DNA from: Alkalicoccus chagannorensis DSM 18086
Lineage (GTDB): Bacteria > Bacillota > Bacilli > Bacillales > Salisediminibacteriaceae
Length of the DNA: 46,966 nucleotides
Direction of reading: 5' to 3'
Assembly (NCBI RefSeq): GCF_000429725.1
Contig: NZ_AUCK01000032.1
Location: 1 to 46,966, forward strand
Position numbers and translations under genes: made by a program. Position 1 is the first letter of the stretch. Every line of letters begins with the position of its first letter. Below are positions 28,482 through 36,606 of this stretch, in pieces. The notes beneath the pieces were generated by a model. It made no database searches, was not told the origin of the DNA, and saw nothing but the letters and a program-made list of their open reading frames with translations.

Positions 28482-29942
28482 ATGACAAAACCGGTCATAC
28501 GGATATACGGCCTTGGCGCCGGTGATCTCAACCAGCTTCCACTCGGTGTCTACCGGGCGCTGATGCAGGAGGAGCATGTCTACGTCCGCACAGCCGACCA
28601 CCCGGTCCTGGAGGAACTGAAGGCGGAAGGCCTGAACAGTCACTCGTTCGACACGGTGTACGAACAATATGATACGTTTGAAGAAGTGTATCCGGTCATT
28701 GCCGAGAAAGTCATGGCAGCAGCATCTGAAAAGGGAGAAGCTGCCTACGCCGTCCCGGGGCATCCCCTGACAGCGGAAATGACGGTGCAGCTGCTGCTGC
28801 GCCAGCCTGTAGCAGACGTCGAAATCATTGGTGGACAGAGCTTTCTTGATGCTGTCTTCACCTCGCTGCAGGTAGACCCGAACGATGGCTTTCAGCTGCT
28901 CGACGGCACGGCTCTCGACCCGGCAGACATCGTCATGACCCAGCATGTCCTGATCTCGCAGGTATATGATGCAGTCAGTGCCGGCAACGTCAAGCTGAGT
29001 CTGATGGAGCGCTATCCCGATGATTATCCGGTGACCGTCGTGACTGCAGCTGGAAGCAGCGCAGAACAGGTGGTCAGCATTCCGCTCTATGAGCTGGATC
29101 AAAGCGTGGCTCTCAGCAGTCTCACCGCTGTTTACGTGCCGCCGGTCGAGACACCGGCCTACCTGTACCGGGATTTCTCCACGCTGCGGGACGTGATCCG
29201 GACGCTCCGCGGACCGGAAGGCTGTCCGTGGGACCGGAAACAGACGCACGAATCGTTGAAGCGCTATGCTGTTGAGGAAGTATATGAACTGCTGGAAGCG
29301 ATTGACGAAGAAGACGATGATCATATCGTCGAAGAGCTCGGAGATGTGCTGCTGCAGGTCATGCTGCACGCACAGATCGGCGAAGATAACGGCTACTTTA
29401 ATACGGAAGACGTGATCGAGAGTGTGACGGAAAAAATGATCCGCCGCCATCCGCACGTGTTCGGCGACACCGCAGCAGAAGATGCAGAAGACGTTCTCCG
29501 CAACTGGGAAGCGATCAAGCAGGAAGAAAAACAGGGAAGCACCCGGGATTCGCTGCTCGATGGCATTCCTGCCTCACTGCCGGCCCTGCTCCGCGCCGAG
29601 AAGATGCAGAAGAAAGCGGCGAAAGCCGGTTTCGAATGGGAAACCGAAGGGCCGGTCTGGGAGAAGATCCAGGAGGAAATTCAGGAGTGGAAAGAGGCCG
29701 ATCAGGCAGGAGACGAAGAGGCCGCTGCCGAAGAGTTGGGAGACGTGCTGTTTTCCATCGTCAATGCGGCCCGGACCCGGAAGATCGATCCGGAGGAAGC
29801 GCTGCAGCAGACGAACCGCAAATTCCTGCGCCGTTTTCGATACATCGAGGAACAGCTGGAGAAAGAAGGGCGACGTCCGGAGCAGGAAACGCTGGAAGCA
29901 CTCGATGCCCTCTGGGAAGAAGCAAAAGGGAAGGGAAGGTGA
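28482..29942 (+). CDS. yabN: YabN: tetrapyrrole-methylase-like/MazG fusion
   Basis: Residues 1-220 form a SAM-type tetrapyrrole methylase-like domain (IYGLGAGDLNQLPLGVYRAL...), residues about 250-480 a MazG nucleoside triphosphate pyrophosphohydrolase with two EExxE-type metal sites: EEVYELLEAIDEEDDDHI VEELGD and EEIQEWKEADQAGDEEA AEELGD. It likely sanitises non-canonical nucleotides. Length 486, as in B. subtilis (489). ATG 28482 follows GAGGAGG. Four nt separate it from rqcP. Confidence 0.94.
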   Translation: MTKPVIRIYGLGAGDLNQLPLGVYRALMQEEHVYVRTADHPVLEELKAEGLNSHSFDTVYEQYDTFEEVYPVIAEKVMAAASEKGEAAYAVPGHPLTAEMTVQLLLRQPVADVEIIGGQSFLDAVFTSLQVDPNDGFQLLDGTALDPADIVMTQHVLISQVYDAVSAGNVKLSLMERYPDDYPVTVVTAAGSSAEQVVSIPLYELDQSVALSSLTAVYVPPVETPAYLYRDFSTLRDVIRTLRGPEGCPWDRKQTHESLKRYAVEEVYELLEAIDEEDDDHIVEELGDVLLQVMLHAQIGEDNGYFNTEDVIESVTEKMIRRHPHVFGDTAAEDAEDVLRNWEAIKQEEKQGSTRDSLLDGIPASLPALLRAEKMQKKAAKAGFEWETEGPVWEKIQEEIQEWKEADQAGDEEAAAEELGDVLFSIVNAARTRKIDPEEALQQTNRKFLRRFRYIEEQLEKEGRRPEQETLEALDALWEEAKGKGR

Positions 29943-29946
29943 GACG

Positions 29947-30207
29947 ATGCGTCTCGATAAATTTTTGAAAGTTTCCAGGTTGATTAAACGCCGGACCATG
30001 GCCAAAGAGGTAGCCGAACAAGGCCGCGTCACGGTCAACGGCAACAAAGCGAAAGCCGGAACGGAAGTGAATCCGGGAGATGAGCTCCAAGTCGTATTCG
30101 GTCAAAAAACGGTGACGATCAAGGTAAACCGGACAGAGACCAGCGCCCGTAAAGAGGAAGCAGCTACGTTTTATGACGTAATTTCGGAAGAAAAAAACAA
30201 CGAATAA
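29947..30207 (+). CDS. rqcP: RqcP (YabO/Hsp15-like) S4-domain protein
   Basis: S4 RNA-binding protein of ribosome-associated quality control; works with RqcH in C-terminal alanine tailing of stalled chains on 50S subunits. MRLDKFLKVSRLIKRRTMAKE and GRVTVNGNKAKAGTEVNPGDEL form the S4 fold. Length 86, the same as B. subtilis. ATG 29947 with AAGGTG upstream. yabP and yabQ (spore coat and membrane genes in B. subtilis) do not follow. Confidence 0.95.
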   Translation: MRLDKFLKVSRLIKRRTMAKEVAEQGRVTVNGNKAKAGTEVNPGDELQVVFGQKTVTIKVNRTETSARKEEAATFYDVISEEKNNE

Positions 30208-30218
30208 CGCTCGGCGGC

Positions 30219-30247
30219 TTGCAATCCGACGCTCAGCTGATTATGAT
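30219..30247 (+). promoter_or_regulatory. Sigma-A promoter of divIC
   Basis: TTGCAA, 17 nt, TATGAT. Gives a leader of about 200 nt before divIC. This spans the place where yabP and yabQ would be; it contains hairpins (GGGAAGAG/CTCTCCC near 30268-30288) but no frame resembling either protein. Confidence 0.75.
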
Positions 30248-30457
30248 AAAGACAACTTTCGTTGTAGGGAAGAGGTGAATCTCTCCCCTGTAACACCGGC
30301 AGGCAAGCTGCTTATTGCTGCAGCAGGAGGAAAGGACCCACGGCTCGTTGAAGGAAACGGTGCTGCTGTCCGTGTCCGGAATGAACAGAGGGAGGATGCC
30401 TCCCGTAGAAGCCGGCCGCGGATCCGCACACCATTTCAAACAAAAGGAGGCTGACTG

Positions 30458-30844
30458 ATGAGAGAAGATCGGTTGAAGGAAGTACGTCGTCTGAAATCCG
30501 AATATGCCGAACGCCAGAAAGAAAAGCAGGAAGTTGAGGACCGCCGCCGACGCGGACTGAAACGACGCCTTTCTGTGCTGGGCAGTGCCATGGGGATCAT
30601 GGTGATCATCCTCAGCGCGGTTCTTTTCCAGCAGCAGCAGGCCATTTCCCAGCATGAGACCGAGAACCTGCAGCGGGAAGCTCAATTGGAAGAGATGCAG
30701 GCCGACGCCGAGGCACTCGAAGAGAAGATCGACCAGCTGCAGGACCCGGATTACATAGGAGAGATTGCGCGCCGGGATTACTTCCTCTCCAAGCCGGGAG
30801 AAACGCTGTTCCAGCTGCCTCGTTCCGAGGAGCGGGACGAATAG
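30458..30844 (+). CDS. divIC: Cell division protein DivIC
   Basis: Bitopic divisome protein acting with DivIB and FtsL. Basic cytoplasmic N-terminus (residues 1-40, KEVRRLKSEYAERQKEK), one membrane segment (about 43-63, LGSAMGIMVIILSAVLF), then an extracellular coiled coil (QREAQLEEMQADAEALEEKIDQLQD). Length 128. ATG 30458 follows AAAGGAGG. Its stop directly abuts yabR. Confidence 0.95.
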   Translation: MREDRLKEVRRLKSEYAERQKEKQEVEDRRRRGLKRRLSVLGSAMGIMVIILSAVLFQQQQAISQHETENLQREAQLEEMQADAEALEEKIDQLQDPDYIGEIARRDYFLSKPGETLFQLPRSEERDE

Positions 30845-31267
30845 ATGGTGCGTCGGATTGAAGAAGGAAAAACCTATACAGGGACGGTGACCGGCACCGC
30901 CCGCTTCGGTGCGTTTGTCACGCTGCCGGACGGCTCGACGGGGCTCGTGCACATCAGCGAACTCTCGGATGGGTATGTCAAGCGGGTACAGGACGTAGTG
31001 GAGAAAGGCGATGAGATTCCGGTGCTCGTCGTGGAACGCGGAGAGGAAAAGACCGCGCTTTCCCTGCGCCGGTCCGGGCGTCCGCAGAAATCGGTGAAGC
31101 CCGACTTCCAGGAAGCGCCGGCCGCGGAGCTGGAAGAAAAAATGGAAGCGTTTCTTGAAGACAGCCGGAAGCAGCTGGATGAGCTGGACAGCAGACTCCG
31201 CACCCGGCAGAGCCGGAGCTGGGTGCAGGAACAACAGACAGAAAACCCGCCGGGCGGTCAGCGCTGA
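30845..31267 (+). CDS. yabR: S1-domain RNA-binding protein YabR
   Basis: One S1 domain at residues 5-78 (GKTYTGTVTGTARFGAFVTLPDGSTGLVHISELSDGYV...), a basic patch, then a mostly helical tail. Probably binds RNA or ribosomes; the role in Bacillales is not defined. Length 140. Starts at ATG 30845 immediately after the divIC stop; GAGGAG lies about 12 nt upstream. In B. subtilis spoIIE follows; here a transporter pair takes its place. Confidence 0.92.
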   Translation: MVRRIEEGKTYTGTVTGTARFGAFVTLPDGSTGLVHISELSDGYVKRVQDVVEKGDEIPVLVVERGEEKTALSLRRSGRPQKSVKPDFQEAPAAELEEKMEAFLEDSRKQLDELDSRLRTRQSRSWVQEQQTENPPGGQR

Positions 31268-31281
31268 AGGCGGGTTTTCTG
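31239..31281 (+). terminator. Terminator of divIC-yabR (overlaps yabR 3' end)
   Basis: CAGAAAACCCGCC/GGCGGGTTTTCTG stem; the left arm is coding for yabR. The TTTT is part of the stem, so termination may be partial and allow readthrough to the transporter genes. Confidence 0.75.
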
Positions 31282-31303
31282 CTGAAGGAAAGGAGGAACG
31301 GCT

Positions 31304-32065
31304 GTGGGAGCAAAAGCAGATAAAGTCATGGACGTCTGTCTCCGGGCGGGGGAGCTGATGCTCACCTATGGCGCGGAAACGTACCGCGTGGAGGAGACGA
31401 TGGAGCGGATGGCGAAAGCAGCCGGCTTCCGGAACGTCCAGTGTTTTACGACCACGACGGGGGTGTTCTTGTCGTTTGAAGAAAAAAAAGGCAACGGAGA
31501 TCTAATGCAGATGGTGCGCGTCAAAGACCGCATGCAGGATCTGAATAAAGTTGCCGAAGTGAACCAGGTGTCCCGGGAATTTACAGGTGGCGGCCTGACC
31601 GTTCAGGAAGTGGAGCGGCGTCTCGAAGAAATCTTTGCACAAAAAGTAGAGTATCCGATTTACGTCATTCATTTCGGCGCCGGGATTGCCGGCGGCGGCT
31701 TCTCCTATTTGTTTGGAGGGGGACTCTTTGACTGGATTCCTGCTTTTGCAGCCGCTGTCCTTGCCTCCATCACCCTGCTGGAAATCGAAAAACTGCTCAA
31801 AGTACGGTTTGCTTCGGAGCTTGCCGCCGCTTTTATCGGGAGCAGTGCCGGCATCGCCCTCGTCACCCTGGGTTTCGGGAACAACGTCAATCAGATCATC
31901 ATCGGCTCACTGATGCCGCTGGTCCCCGGGGTCCCGTTGACGAACGCCGTCCGGGATCTTCTTTCCGGAGACCTGCTCGCAGGTATGAGCCGCGGGGTGG
32001 AAGCCCTGCTGACCTCGTTATCGATCGCCAGCGGAGTTGCCTTGTCAATTTCTATTTTTATGTAA
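31304..32065 (+). CDS. ThrE-type exporter, large subunit (YjjP-like)
   Basis: Integral membrane protein of the ThrE family. The cytoplasmic N-terminal half (residues 1-115; VMDVCLRAGELMLTYGAETYRVEETMERMAKAAG, TTTTGVFLSF) is the classical DUF1212 domain; five membrane segments follow (about 118-250). With the next gene it reconstitutes a split threonine/serine exporter; the related YjjPB of E. coli exports succinate, so the substrate is open. GTG 31304 has AAAGGAGG upstream. The pair fills the position of spoIIE-yabS-yabT of B. subtilis. Confidence 0.88.
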   Translation: MGAKADKVMDVCLRAGELMLTYGAETYRVEETMERMAKAAGFRNVQCFTTTTGVFLSFEEKKGNGDLMQMVRVKDRMQDLNKVAEVNQVSREFTGGGLTVQEVERRLEEIFAQKVEYPIYVIHFGAGIAGGGFSYLFGGGLFDWIPAFAAAVLASITLLEIEKLLKVRFASELAAAFIGSSAGIALVTLGFGNNVNQIIIGSLMPLVPGVPLTNAVRDLLSGDLLAGMSRGVEALLTSLSIASGVALSISIFM

Positions 32066-32086
32066 CAACAAGAAAGGAAGAGACCT

Positions 32087-32536
32087 ATGCAGCTGATCAC
32101 CGAAATTCTGCTCACCATTCTTGCCATTGTCGGTTTTGGCATCCTGTTCAGTGTCCCGAGGCGCGTGCTGTTTATCGGTGGCGCTATCGGAGGGTGGACC
32201 TGGTTTGCGCTGCAGATGGGGCTGGAGGCAGGTGTAACCAACGTCGTTTCCACCGTCATCGCTTCTTTTACTGCAGCCAGCATCTCGCATTTTCTGGCCA
32301 AGCGGCTTCAGATTCCGGTCACCACACTCTCGATCCCGGGCATTCTGCCGCTTGTTCCGGGAAGCCTTGCCTACTTTACGATGCTTGATTTCGTGGAGGG
32401 CGACTACCTCGGAGGGCTGGAAAATGGGGTGCAGACCATGCTGCAGGCAGGAGCCATTGCTGCAGGCCTGGTGCTCGGCCTGGCTGTTTTCTCCTTCGGC
32501 GTAGGAAGAGGAAACCGTTATGAAGCAGGAAGTTGA
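32087..32536 (+). CDS. ThrE-type exporter, small subunit (YjjB-like)
   Basis: 149 residues, five membrane segments (roughly 5-25, 27-45, 50-68, 78-96, 118-140), typical of the YjjB/DUF3815 half: FGILFSVPRRVLFIGGAIGGWTW and TTLSIPGILPLVPGSLAYF. ATG 32087, site AAAGGAAGAG. Its 3' end overlaps tilS by 17 nt, so the exporter pair and tilS are probably translated from one message. No transcription signal is seen between them. Confidence 0.87.
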   Translation: MQLITEILLTILAIVGFGILFSVPRRVLFIGGAIGGWTWFALQMGLEAGVTNVVSTVIASFTAASISHFLAKRLQIPVTTLSIPGILPLVPGSLAYFTMLDFVEGDYLGGLENGVQTMLQAGAIAAGLVLGLAVFSFGVGRGNRYEAGS

Positions 32537-33845
32537 ATCGTTCATCCGCCAACATGATCTCCTGCAGGGAGGGGAGCGGGTGCTCCTTGGTGTCTCCGGC
32601 GGACCGGACAGCATGGCTGTGCTTGCCCTGTTCGGCGAATGGCAGAAGACATGGCATCTTCACGTCGAGGTCGTCTACGTTCATCATCACCTCCGTGCAG
32701 AAGCAGAAAGCGAGGTCGCTTTCGTATCGGAACAGGCAGCGGCACGCGGCATGCTGTTTCACGTGAAACATGTTTACCCGTCAGCCGGACAGATGGATGC
32801 GCGACGCCTCCGCTATGAAGCTTTTGAGGAACAGATGACGGCCTCGGAAGCAGAAATCCTCGTCACTGCGCACCATGGTGATGATCAGCTGGAAACCCTC
32901 TTGATGCAGATAATTCGGGGCGGGGTGCTTCCGCCGGCAGGTATGCCGGTGACGCGGGCGGCTGGTTCCGGCCGGATCATCCGGCCGCTGCTCGGGGTCG
33001 ACAAGGAGTCGATCGTCTCCTGGCTCGATCAGGAAGGTATTCCGTGGCGCGAGGACAGCTCCAATCGTTCTCATACATATCAACGGAACCGACTGCGTTC
33101 GGTCGTGATTCCAGAGCTCAAAAAAGAAAATCCGAAAGCACACGAAGCTGCAGGAGCCACGGCGGCGGCTGCCCGTCGGGAGCAGGAGTACCTGGATGCC
33201 TGTGCAGCTGCCTGGCTCGATCACGTTACCTGGGGAGATGCGTCGGCCGCCCTTTCCCGTGAGCAGATGAAGCAGGTACCGCAGGGGCTTGCCGACCGGA
33301 CGGCCCTTCGTCTTCTGCAGCGGCTGGACCGCACGGCACCGTGGGGGAGGGCGCATCTGGATGTGTTCTGGGAGCATGTTCAGACAGCGGCGGCCTCAAC
33401 ATCACGGCACTTAGGGCACGGCTGGTTTCTGGATGTCTCCTACGACGACCTCCACCTCCGCCGTGCTGAAGAAACGAGCAACCCTTTCGAGGAACGCCGC
33501 CTGCCTGAGGCCGGTGCCATCCAGCTGCCTGGAGGGTCGCTCGTTATTTCCCGGGAAATAACCCCGGAAGCTGAGAAGATCGCCGTTACGCCGGATCAGA
33601 TGCCGCTCCTGGTACGGGGGCGGCGGGATGGCGACCGTGTCGAAGGGAAAAATGGGACGAAAAAGCTTAAGAAAGTGATGATTGACGCAAAAATTCCTCG
33701 AAAAGTGCGTGATGATTATCCCATCATCACGGATAGACATGGTACAATACTATGGGTGCCTTTTTTGTTCAGAAAAGAAGCGGAAACGACAGAAACGCCG
33801 CTCGTTCTGTATATGACTTATCATACGCACAAGCATATTCATTAG
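32520..33845 (+). CDS. tilS: tRNA(Ile)-lysidine synthase
   Basis: Converts the wobble C34 of tRNA-Ile2 to lysidine; essential for reading AUA. N-type PP-loop ATPase: [13 protein letters not shown] with S26-GGPD-S31; [11 protein letters not shown] and [12 protein letters not shown] belong to the nucleotide and tRNA sites. The C-terminal TilS domain ends about residue 430. Length 441. ATG 32520 with GGAAGAGG upstream. The coding sequence carries both a perfect parS (codons around residue 80) and a perfect Noc site (codons around residue 343), an unusual density of segregation signals. Confidence 0.95.
   Translation: MKQEVESFIRQHDLLQGGERVLLGVSGGPDSMAVLALFGEWQKTWHLHVEVVYVHHHLRAEAESEVAFVSEQAAARGMLFHVKHVYPSAGQMDARRLRYEAFEEQMTASEAEILVTAHHGDDQLETLLMQIIRGGVLPPAGMPVTRAAGSGRIIRPLLGVDKESIVSWLDQEGIPWREDSSNRSHTYQRNRLRSVVIPELKKENPKAHEAAGATAAAARREQEYLDACAAAWLDHVTWGDASAALSREQMKQVPQGLADRTALRLLQRLDRTAPWGRAHLDVFWEHVQTAAASTSRHLGHGWFLDVSYDDLHLRRAEETSNPFEERRLPEAGAIQLPGGSLVISREITPEAEKIAVTPDQMPLLVRGRRDGDRVEGKNGTKKLKKVMIDAKIPRKVRDDYPIITDRHGTILWVPFLFRKEAETTETPLVLYMTYHTHKHIH
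32755..32770. other. parS site (ParB/Spo0J binding)
   Basis: TGTTTCACGTGAAACA, a perfect 16-bp palindrome equal to the bacterial parS consensus. It is read as MLFHVKHV codons inside tilS. It should be a loading site for ParB and SMC near the replication origin. Confidence 0.95.
33546..33559. other. Noc-binding site (NBS) 3
   Basis: ATTTCCCGGGAAAT within a 20-bp palindrome (33543-33562), inside tilS and about 800 bp from parS. Confidence 0.87.
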
Positions 33846-33861
33846 GAGGAATCAGCCGGTT

Positions 33862-34401
33862 ATGCATGAAGACATTCTGGAAGTATTAATATCTGAGGAA
33901 GAGCTGCAGACGAAAATCGCCGATCTCGGGGCGGAACTGTCAGAAGAATATGGGGATCGATTCCCTCTGGTGATCGGGATTTTAAAAGGATCCCTGCCGT
34001 TTATGGGGGATTTAATGCAGAAGATGGACATTCATCTGGAATACGATGTGATGGATGTATCCAGCTACGGCAAAGAATTCGTTTCCTCGGGAGAAGTCAA
34101 GATCGTCAAGGACTTGAATACTTCCATTAAAGGACGCGATGTCATCATTCTGGAAGACATCATCGACAGCGGGAATACGCTGAAGTATCTCACGGACCTG
34201 TTCAAGCACCGAGGAGCAAACACCGTCAAGATTGTGACGCTGCTGGATAAACCGGACGGGCGCCAGGTGGACATCTACCCGGATACAGCCGGATTCACGG
34301 TTCCGGACAAGTTCGTTGTCGGCTACGGCCTGGACTATATTGAGCGCTTCCGCAACCTTCCTTATATCGGAGTTCTGAAGCCGGAAGTGTACCAGAAGTA
34401 A
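33862..34401 (+). CDS. hprT: Hypoxanthine-guanine phosphoribosyltransferase
   Basis: Purine salvage enzyme that uses [20 protein letters not shown] near residue 40 and the PRPP-binding [17 protein letters not shown] near 95-112 are diagnostic; [21 protein letters not shown] follows. Length 179. ATG 33862 after TAGGAGGA. In B. subtilis TilS and HprT together control ftsH transcription, and the order tilS-hprT-ftsH is kept here. Confidence 0.97.
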   Translation: MHEDILEVLISEEELQTKIADLGAELSEEYGDRFPLVIGILKGSLPFMGDLMQKMDIHLEYDVMDVSSYGKEFVSSGEVKIVKDLNTSIKGRDVIILEDIIDSGNTLKYLTDLFKHRGANTVKIVTLLDKPDGRQVDIYPDTAGFTVPDKFVVGYGLDYIERFRNLPYIGVLKPEVYQK

Positions 34402-34406
34402 ATTGA

Positions 34407-34436
34407 TTGTAGGACAAACAACGTTTGTGATACGAT
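34407..34436 (+). promoter_or_regulatory. Promoter of ftsH with internal inverted repeat
   Basis: TTGTAG, 18 nt, TACGAT. An inverted repeat ACAAAC-AAC-GTTTGT (34414-34428) fills the spacer, a typical position for an operator. In B. subtilis HprT/TilS act at this promoter. Confidence 0.65.
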
Positions 34437-34471
34437 GTGTGAAGTGTATTTGACGTGGGAGGAGGTCCAGG

Positions 34472-36481
34472 ATGAACCGGGTATTTCGTAATACAATGTT
34501 TTTCTTTCTAATCTTTCTTGTCATCATTGGTATCGTAAGTGTGTTTCAGCAGGATACGGATGATACAGAGAGAATTTCGTTCAACGAATTCCAGCAGGAA
34601 CTCGATGACGAAAATATTGAATCACTCAATATTCAGCCGACACTGGATGTATATGAAGCAAGAGGGCAGCTCCAGGACCGGGAAGCAGACGATGAGTTCT
34701 TTGTCGTCAACGTGCCGGATCTGGATACATTCCTCGAAGAAGTTGTGACAGCAGCAGGGACAGAATCCATAGGGGAACTGACCGTCGAACAGGCGGAAGA
34801 ACCGAGCGGATGGCTGAACTTCCTTGTCGTCGTCATTCCGTTTGTGATTATCTTTATTCTCTTCTTCTTCCTGATCAGCCAGGCGCAGGGAGGCGGCGGA
34901 GGCCGCATGATGAACTTCGGTAAGAGTAAGGCGAAGCTCGTCAGTGAAGAGACGAAGAAAGCCCGCTTTAAGGACGTTGCCGGAGCGGATGAAGAGAAGC
35001 AGGAGCTCGAGGAAGTTGTTGACTTCCTGAAAGATCCGCGTAAATTCGCAGAAATCGGTGCCCGTATTCCGAAAGGGGTGCTCCTTGTAGGACCTCCTGG
35101 TACTGGTAAGACACTCATTGCCCGTGCCGTTGCCGGTGAGGCCGGCGTGCCGTTCTTCTCGATCAGTGGTTCCGACTTCGTGGAAATGTTCGTCGGTGTC
35201 GGTGCATCCCGTGTACGTGACCTGTTCGAGAATGCGAAGAAGAACTCACCGTGTATTATCTTCATTGATGAAATTGATGCAGTCGGACGACGCCGCGGTG
35301 CCGGTGTCGGCGGTGGACACGACGAGCGGGAGCAGACGCTCAACCAGCTCCTCGTAGAAATGGACGGGTTCGGTGTCAACGAAGGAATCATCCTCATTGC
35401 CGCTACGAACCGTTCCGACATTCTGGACCCGGCGCTCCTGCGTCCAGGCCGTTTCGACCGTCAGATCACGGTCGGCCGTCCGGACGTCAAAGGCCGGGAA
35501 GCCGTCCTGCACGTGCATGCCCGCAACAAGCCGCTGGATGATTCGGTGGACTTGAGAGCTATTGCCCAGCGTACGCCTGGCTTTGCCGGTGCGGACCTGG
35601 AGAACCTGCTGAACGAAGCAGCGCTTGTAGCAGCACGTTCGGATAAGAAGAAAATCGACATGGCTTCGATTGATGAAGCAATCGACCGTACCATTGCCGG
35701 ACCGTCGAAGAAGAGCCGGGTCATTTCCGAGAAAGAGCGGAACATTGTGGCCCACCACGAAGCCGGTCATACTGTCGTCGGCGTGCGGCTTGAAAATGCC
35801 GATATCGTACACAAAGTGACGATCGTTCCGCGAGGCCAGGCCGGCGGGTACGCGATGATGCTGCCGAAAGAAGACCGTTACTTCATGACAAGACCTGAGC
35901 TGATCGATAAGATTATCGGACTGCTCGGCGGTCGTGTCGCAGAAGAAATCATGTTCAACGAAGTCAGTACCGGCGCGCACAATGACTTTCAGCGTGCAAC
36001 CGGCATTGCCCGGAAAATGATCATGGAATACGGGATGAGCGAAAAGCTCGGTCCTGTACAGTTCGGTAGTTCCGGTGGAGAGGTATTCCTCGGACGGGAT
36101 ATCAACAACGAACAGAACTATAGTGAAGCGATTGCGTACGAGATTGACATGGAAGTGCAGACGCTCCTGAAGAACGCGTACGAAACATGCCGCGAAATTC
36201 TGACAGAGCACAAGGACAGCCTGAAACTTGTAGCAGAAACGCTGCTCGAATACGAAACGCTCGATGCCAAGCAGATCGAGTCCCTTGTCTACGACGGAAA
36301 GCTGCCGGATGACCACCATGCGACGCAGAATGGTCCTCAGTCAGAGCAGATTACGACAGTAGAAGAAGGAAAAGGAACGGATGAAGAAGAGGTTACGGAC
36401 GAAGGGGAAGAACAGACCGGAGAAGAAACGGACCATCCTGATACAGACGATTCGTCCGGCGATGACGACCGTCGTTCGTAA
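34472..36481 (+). CDS. ftsH: ATP-dependent membrane zinc metalloprotease FtsH
   Basis: Hexameric AAA+ protease for membrane and regulatory proteins. Two membrane segments (about 5-25 and 112-134) enclose a small extracytoplasmic domain; Walker A GPPGTGKT at 207-214, Walker B IIFIDEID, arginine-finger region RPGRFDRQ, zinc motif HEAGH at 429-433. The C-terminal tail (from about 610) is acidic and repetitive. Length 669, longer than B. subtilis (637) by that tail. ATG 34472 after GGAGGAGG. In B. subtilis it is needed for sporulation and stress; here kept as general protease. Confidence 0.97.
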   Translation: MNRVFRNTMFFFLIFLVIIGIVSVFQQDTDDTERISFNEFQQELDDENIESLNIQPTLDVYEARGQLQDREADDEFFVVNVPDLDTFLEEVVTAAGTESIGELTVEQAEEPSGWLNFLVVVIPFVIIFILFFFLISQAQGGGGGRMMNFGKSKAKLVSEETKKARFKDVAGADEEKQELEEVVDFLKDPRKFAEIGARIPKGVLLVGPPGTGKTLIARAVAGEAGVPFFSISGSDFVEMFVGVGASRVRDLFENAKKNSPCIIFIDEIDAVGRRRGAGVGGGHDEREQTLNQLLVEMDGFGVNEGIILIAATNRSDILDPALLRPGRFDRQITVGRPDVKGREAVLHVHARNKPLDDSVDLRAIAQRTPGFAGADLENLLNEAALVAARSDKKKIDMASIDEAIDRTIAGPSKKSRVISEKERNIVAHHEAGHTVVGVRLENADIVHKVTIVPRGQAGGYAMMLPKEDRYFMTRPELIDKIIGLLGGRVAEEIMFNEVSTGAHNDFQRATGIARKMIMEYGMSEKLGPVQFGSSGGEVFLGRDINNEQNYSEAIAYEIDMEVQTLLKNAYETCREILTEHKDSLKLVAETLLEYETLDAKQIESLVYDGKLPDDHHATQNGPQSEQITTVEEGKGTDEEEVTDEGEEQTGEETDHPDTDDSSGDDDRRS

Positions 36482-36506
36482 GGTCATAGTCAAAGCTGAT
36501 GGGGCA

Positions 36507-36552
36507 CTGCCCGGAGCTGCTGCAGCGCAGCCTCCGGCAGGCCTCTTTTTTC
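36507..36552 (+). terminator. Terminator of ftsH
   Basis: CTGCCCGGAG...CTCCGGCAG arms with one bulge, then CCTC and TTTTTT. It implies that coaX starts from another promoter, which I could not find in 36553-36600. Confidence 0.75.
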
Positions 36553-36606
36553 TAGGGGCAGCCCAGTGCGGGTCGATGCCGCCGGGCGCAGGAAAGGGGA
36601 GGTACG

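Noticed and set aside
30208-30457. Remnant yabP or yabQ gene
   Set aside because: No reading frame resembling either protein.
31566-31579. Fourth Noc site (GTGTCCCGGGAATT)
   Set aside because: Three mismatches and not palindromic.
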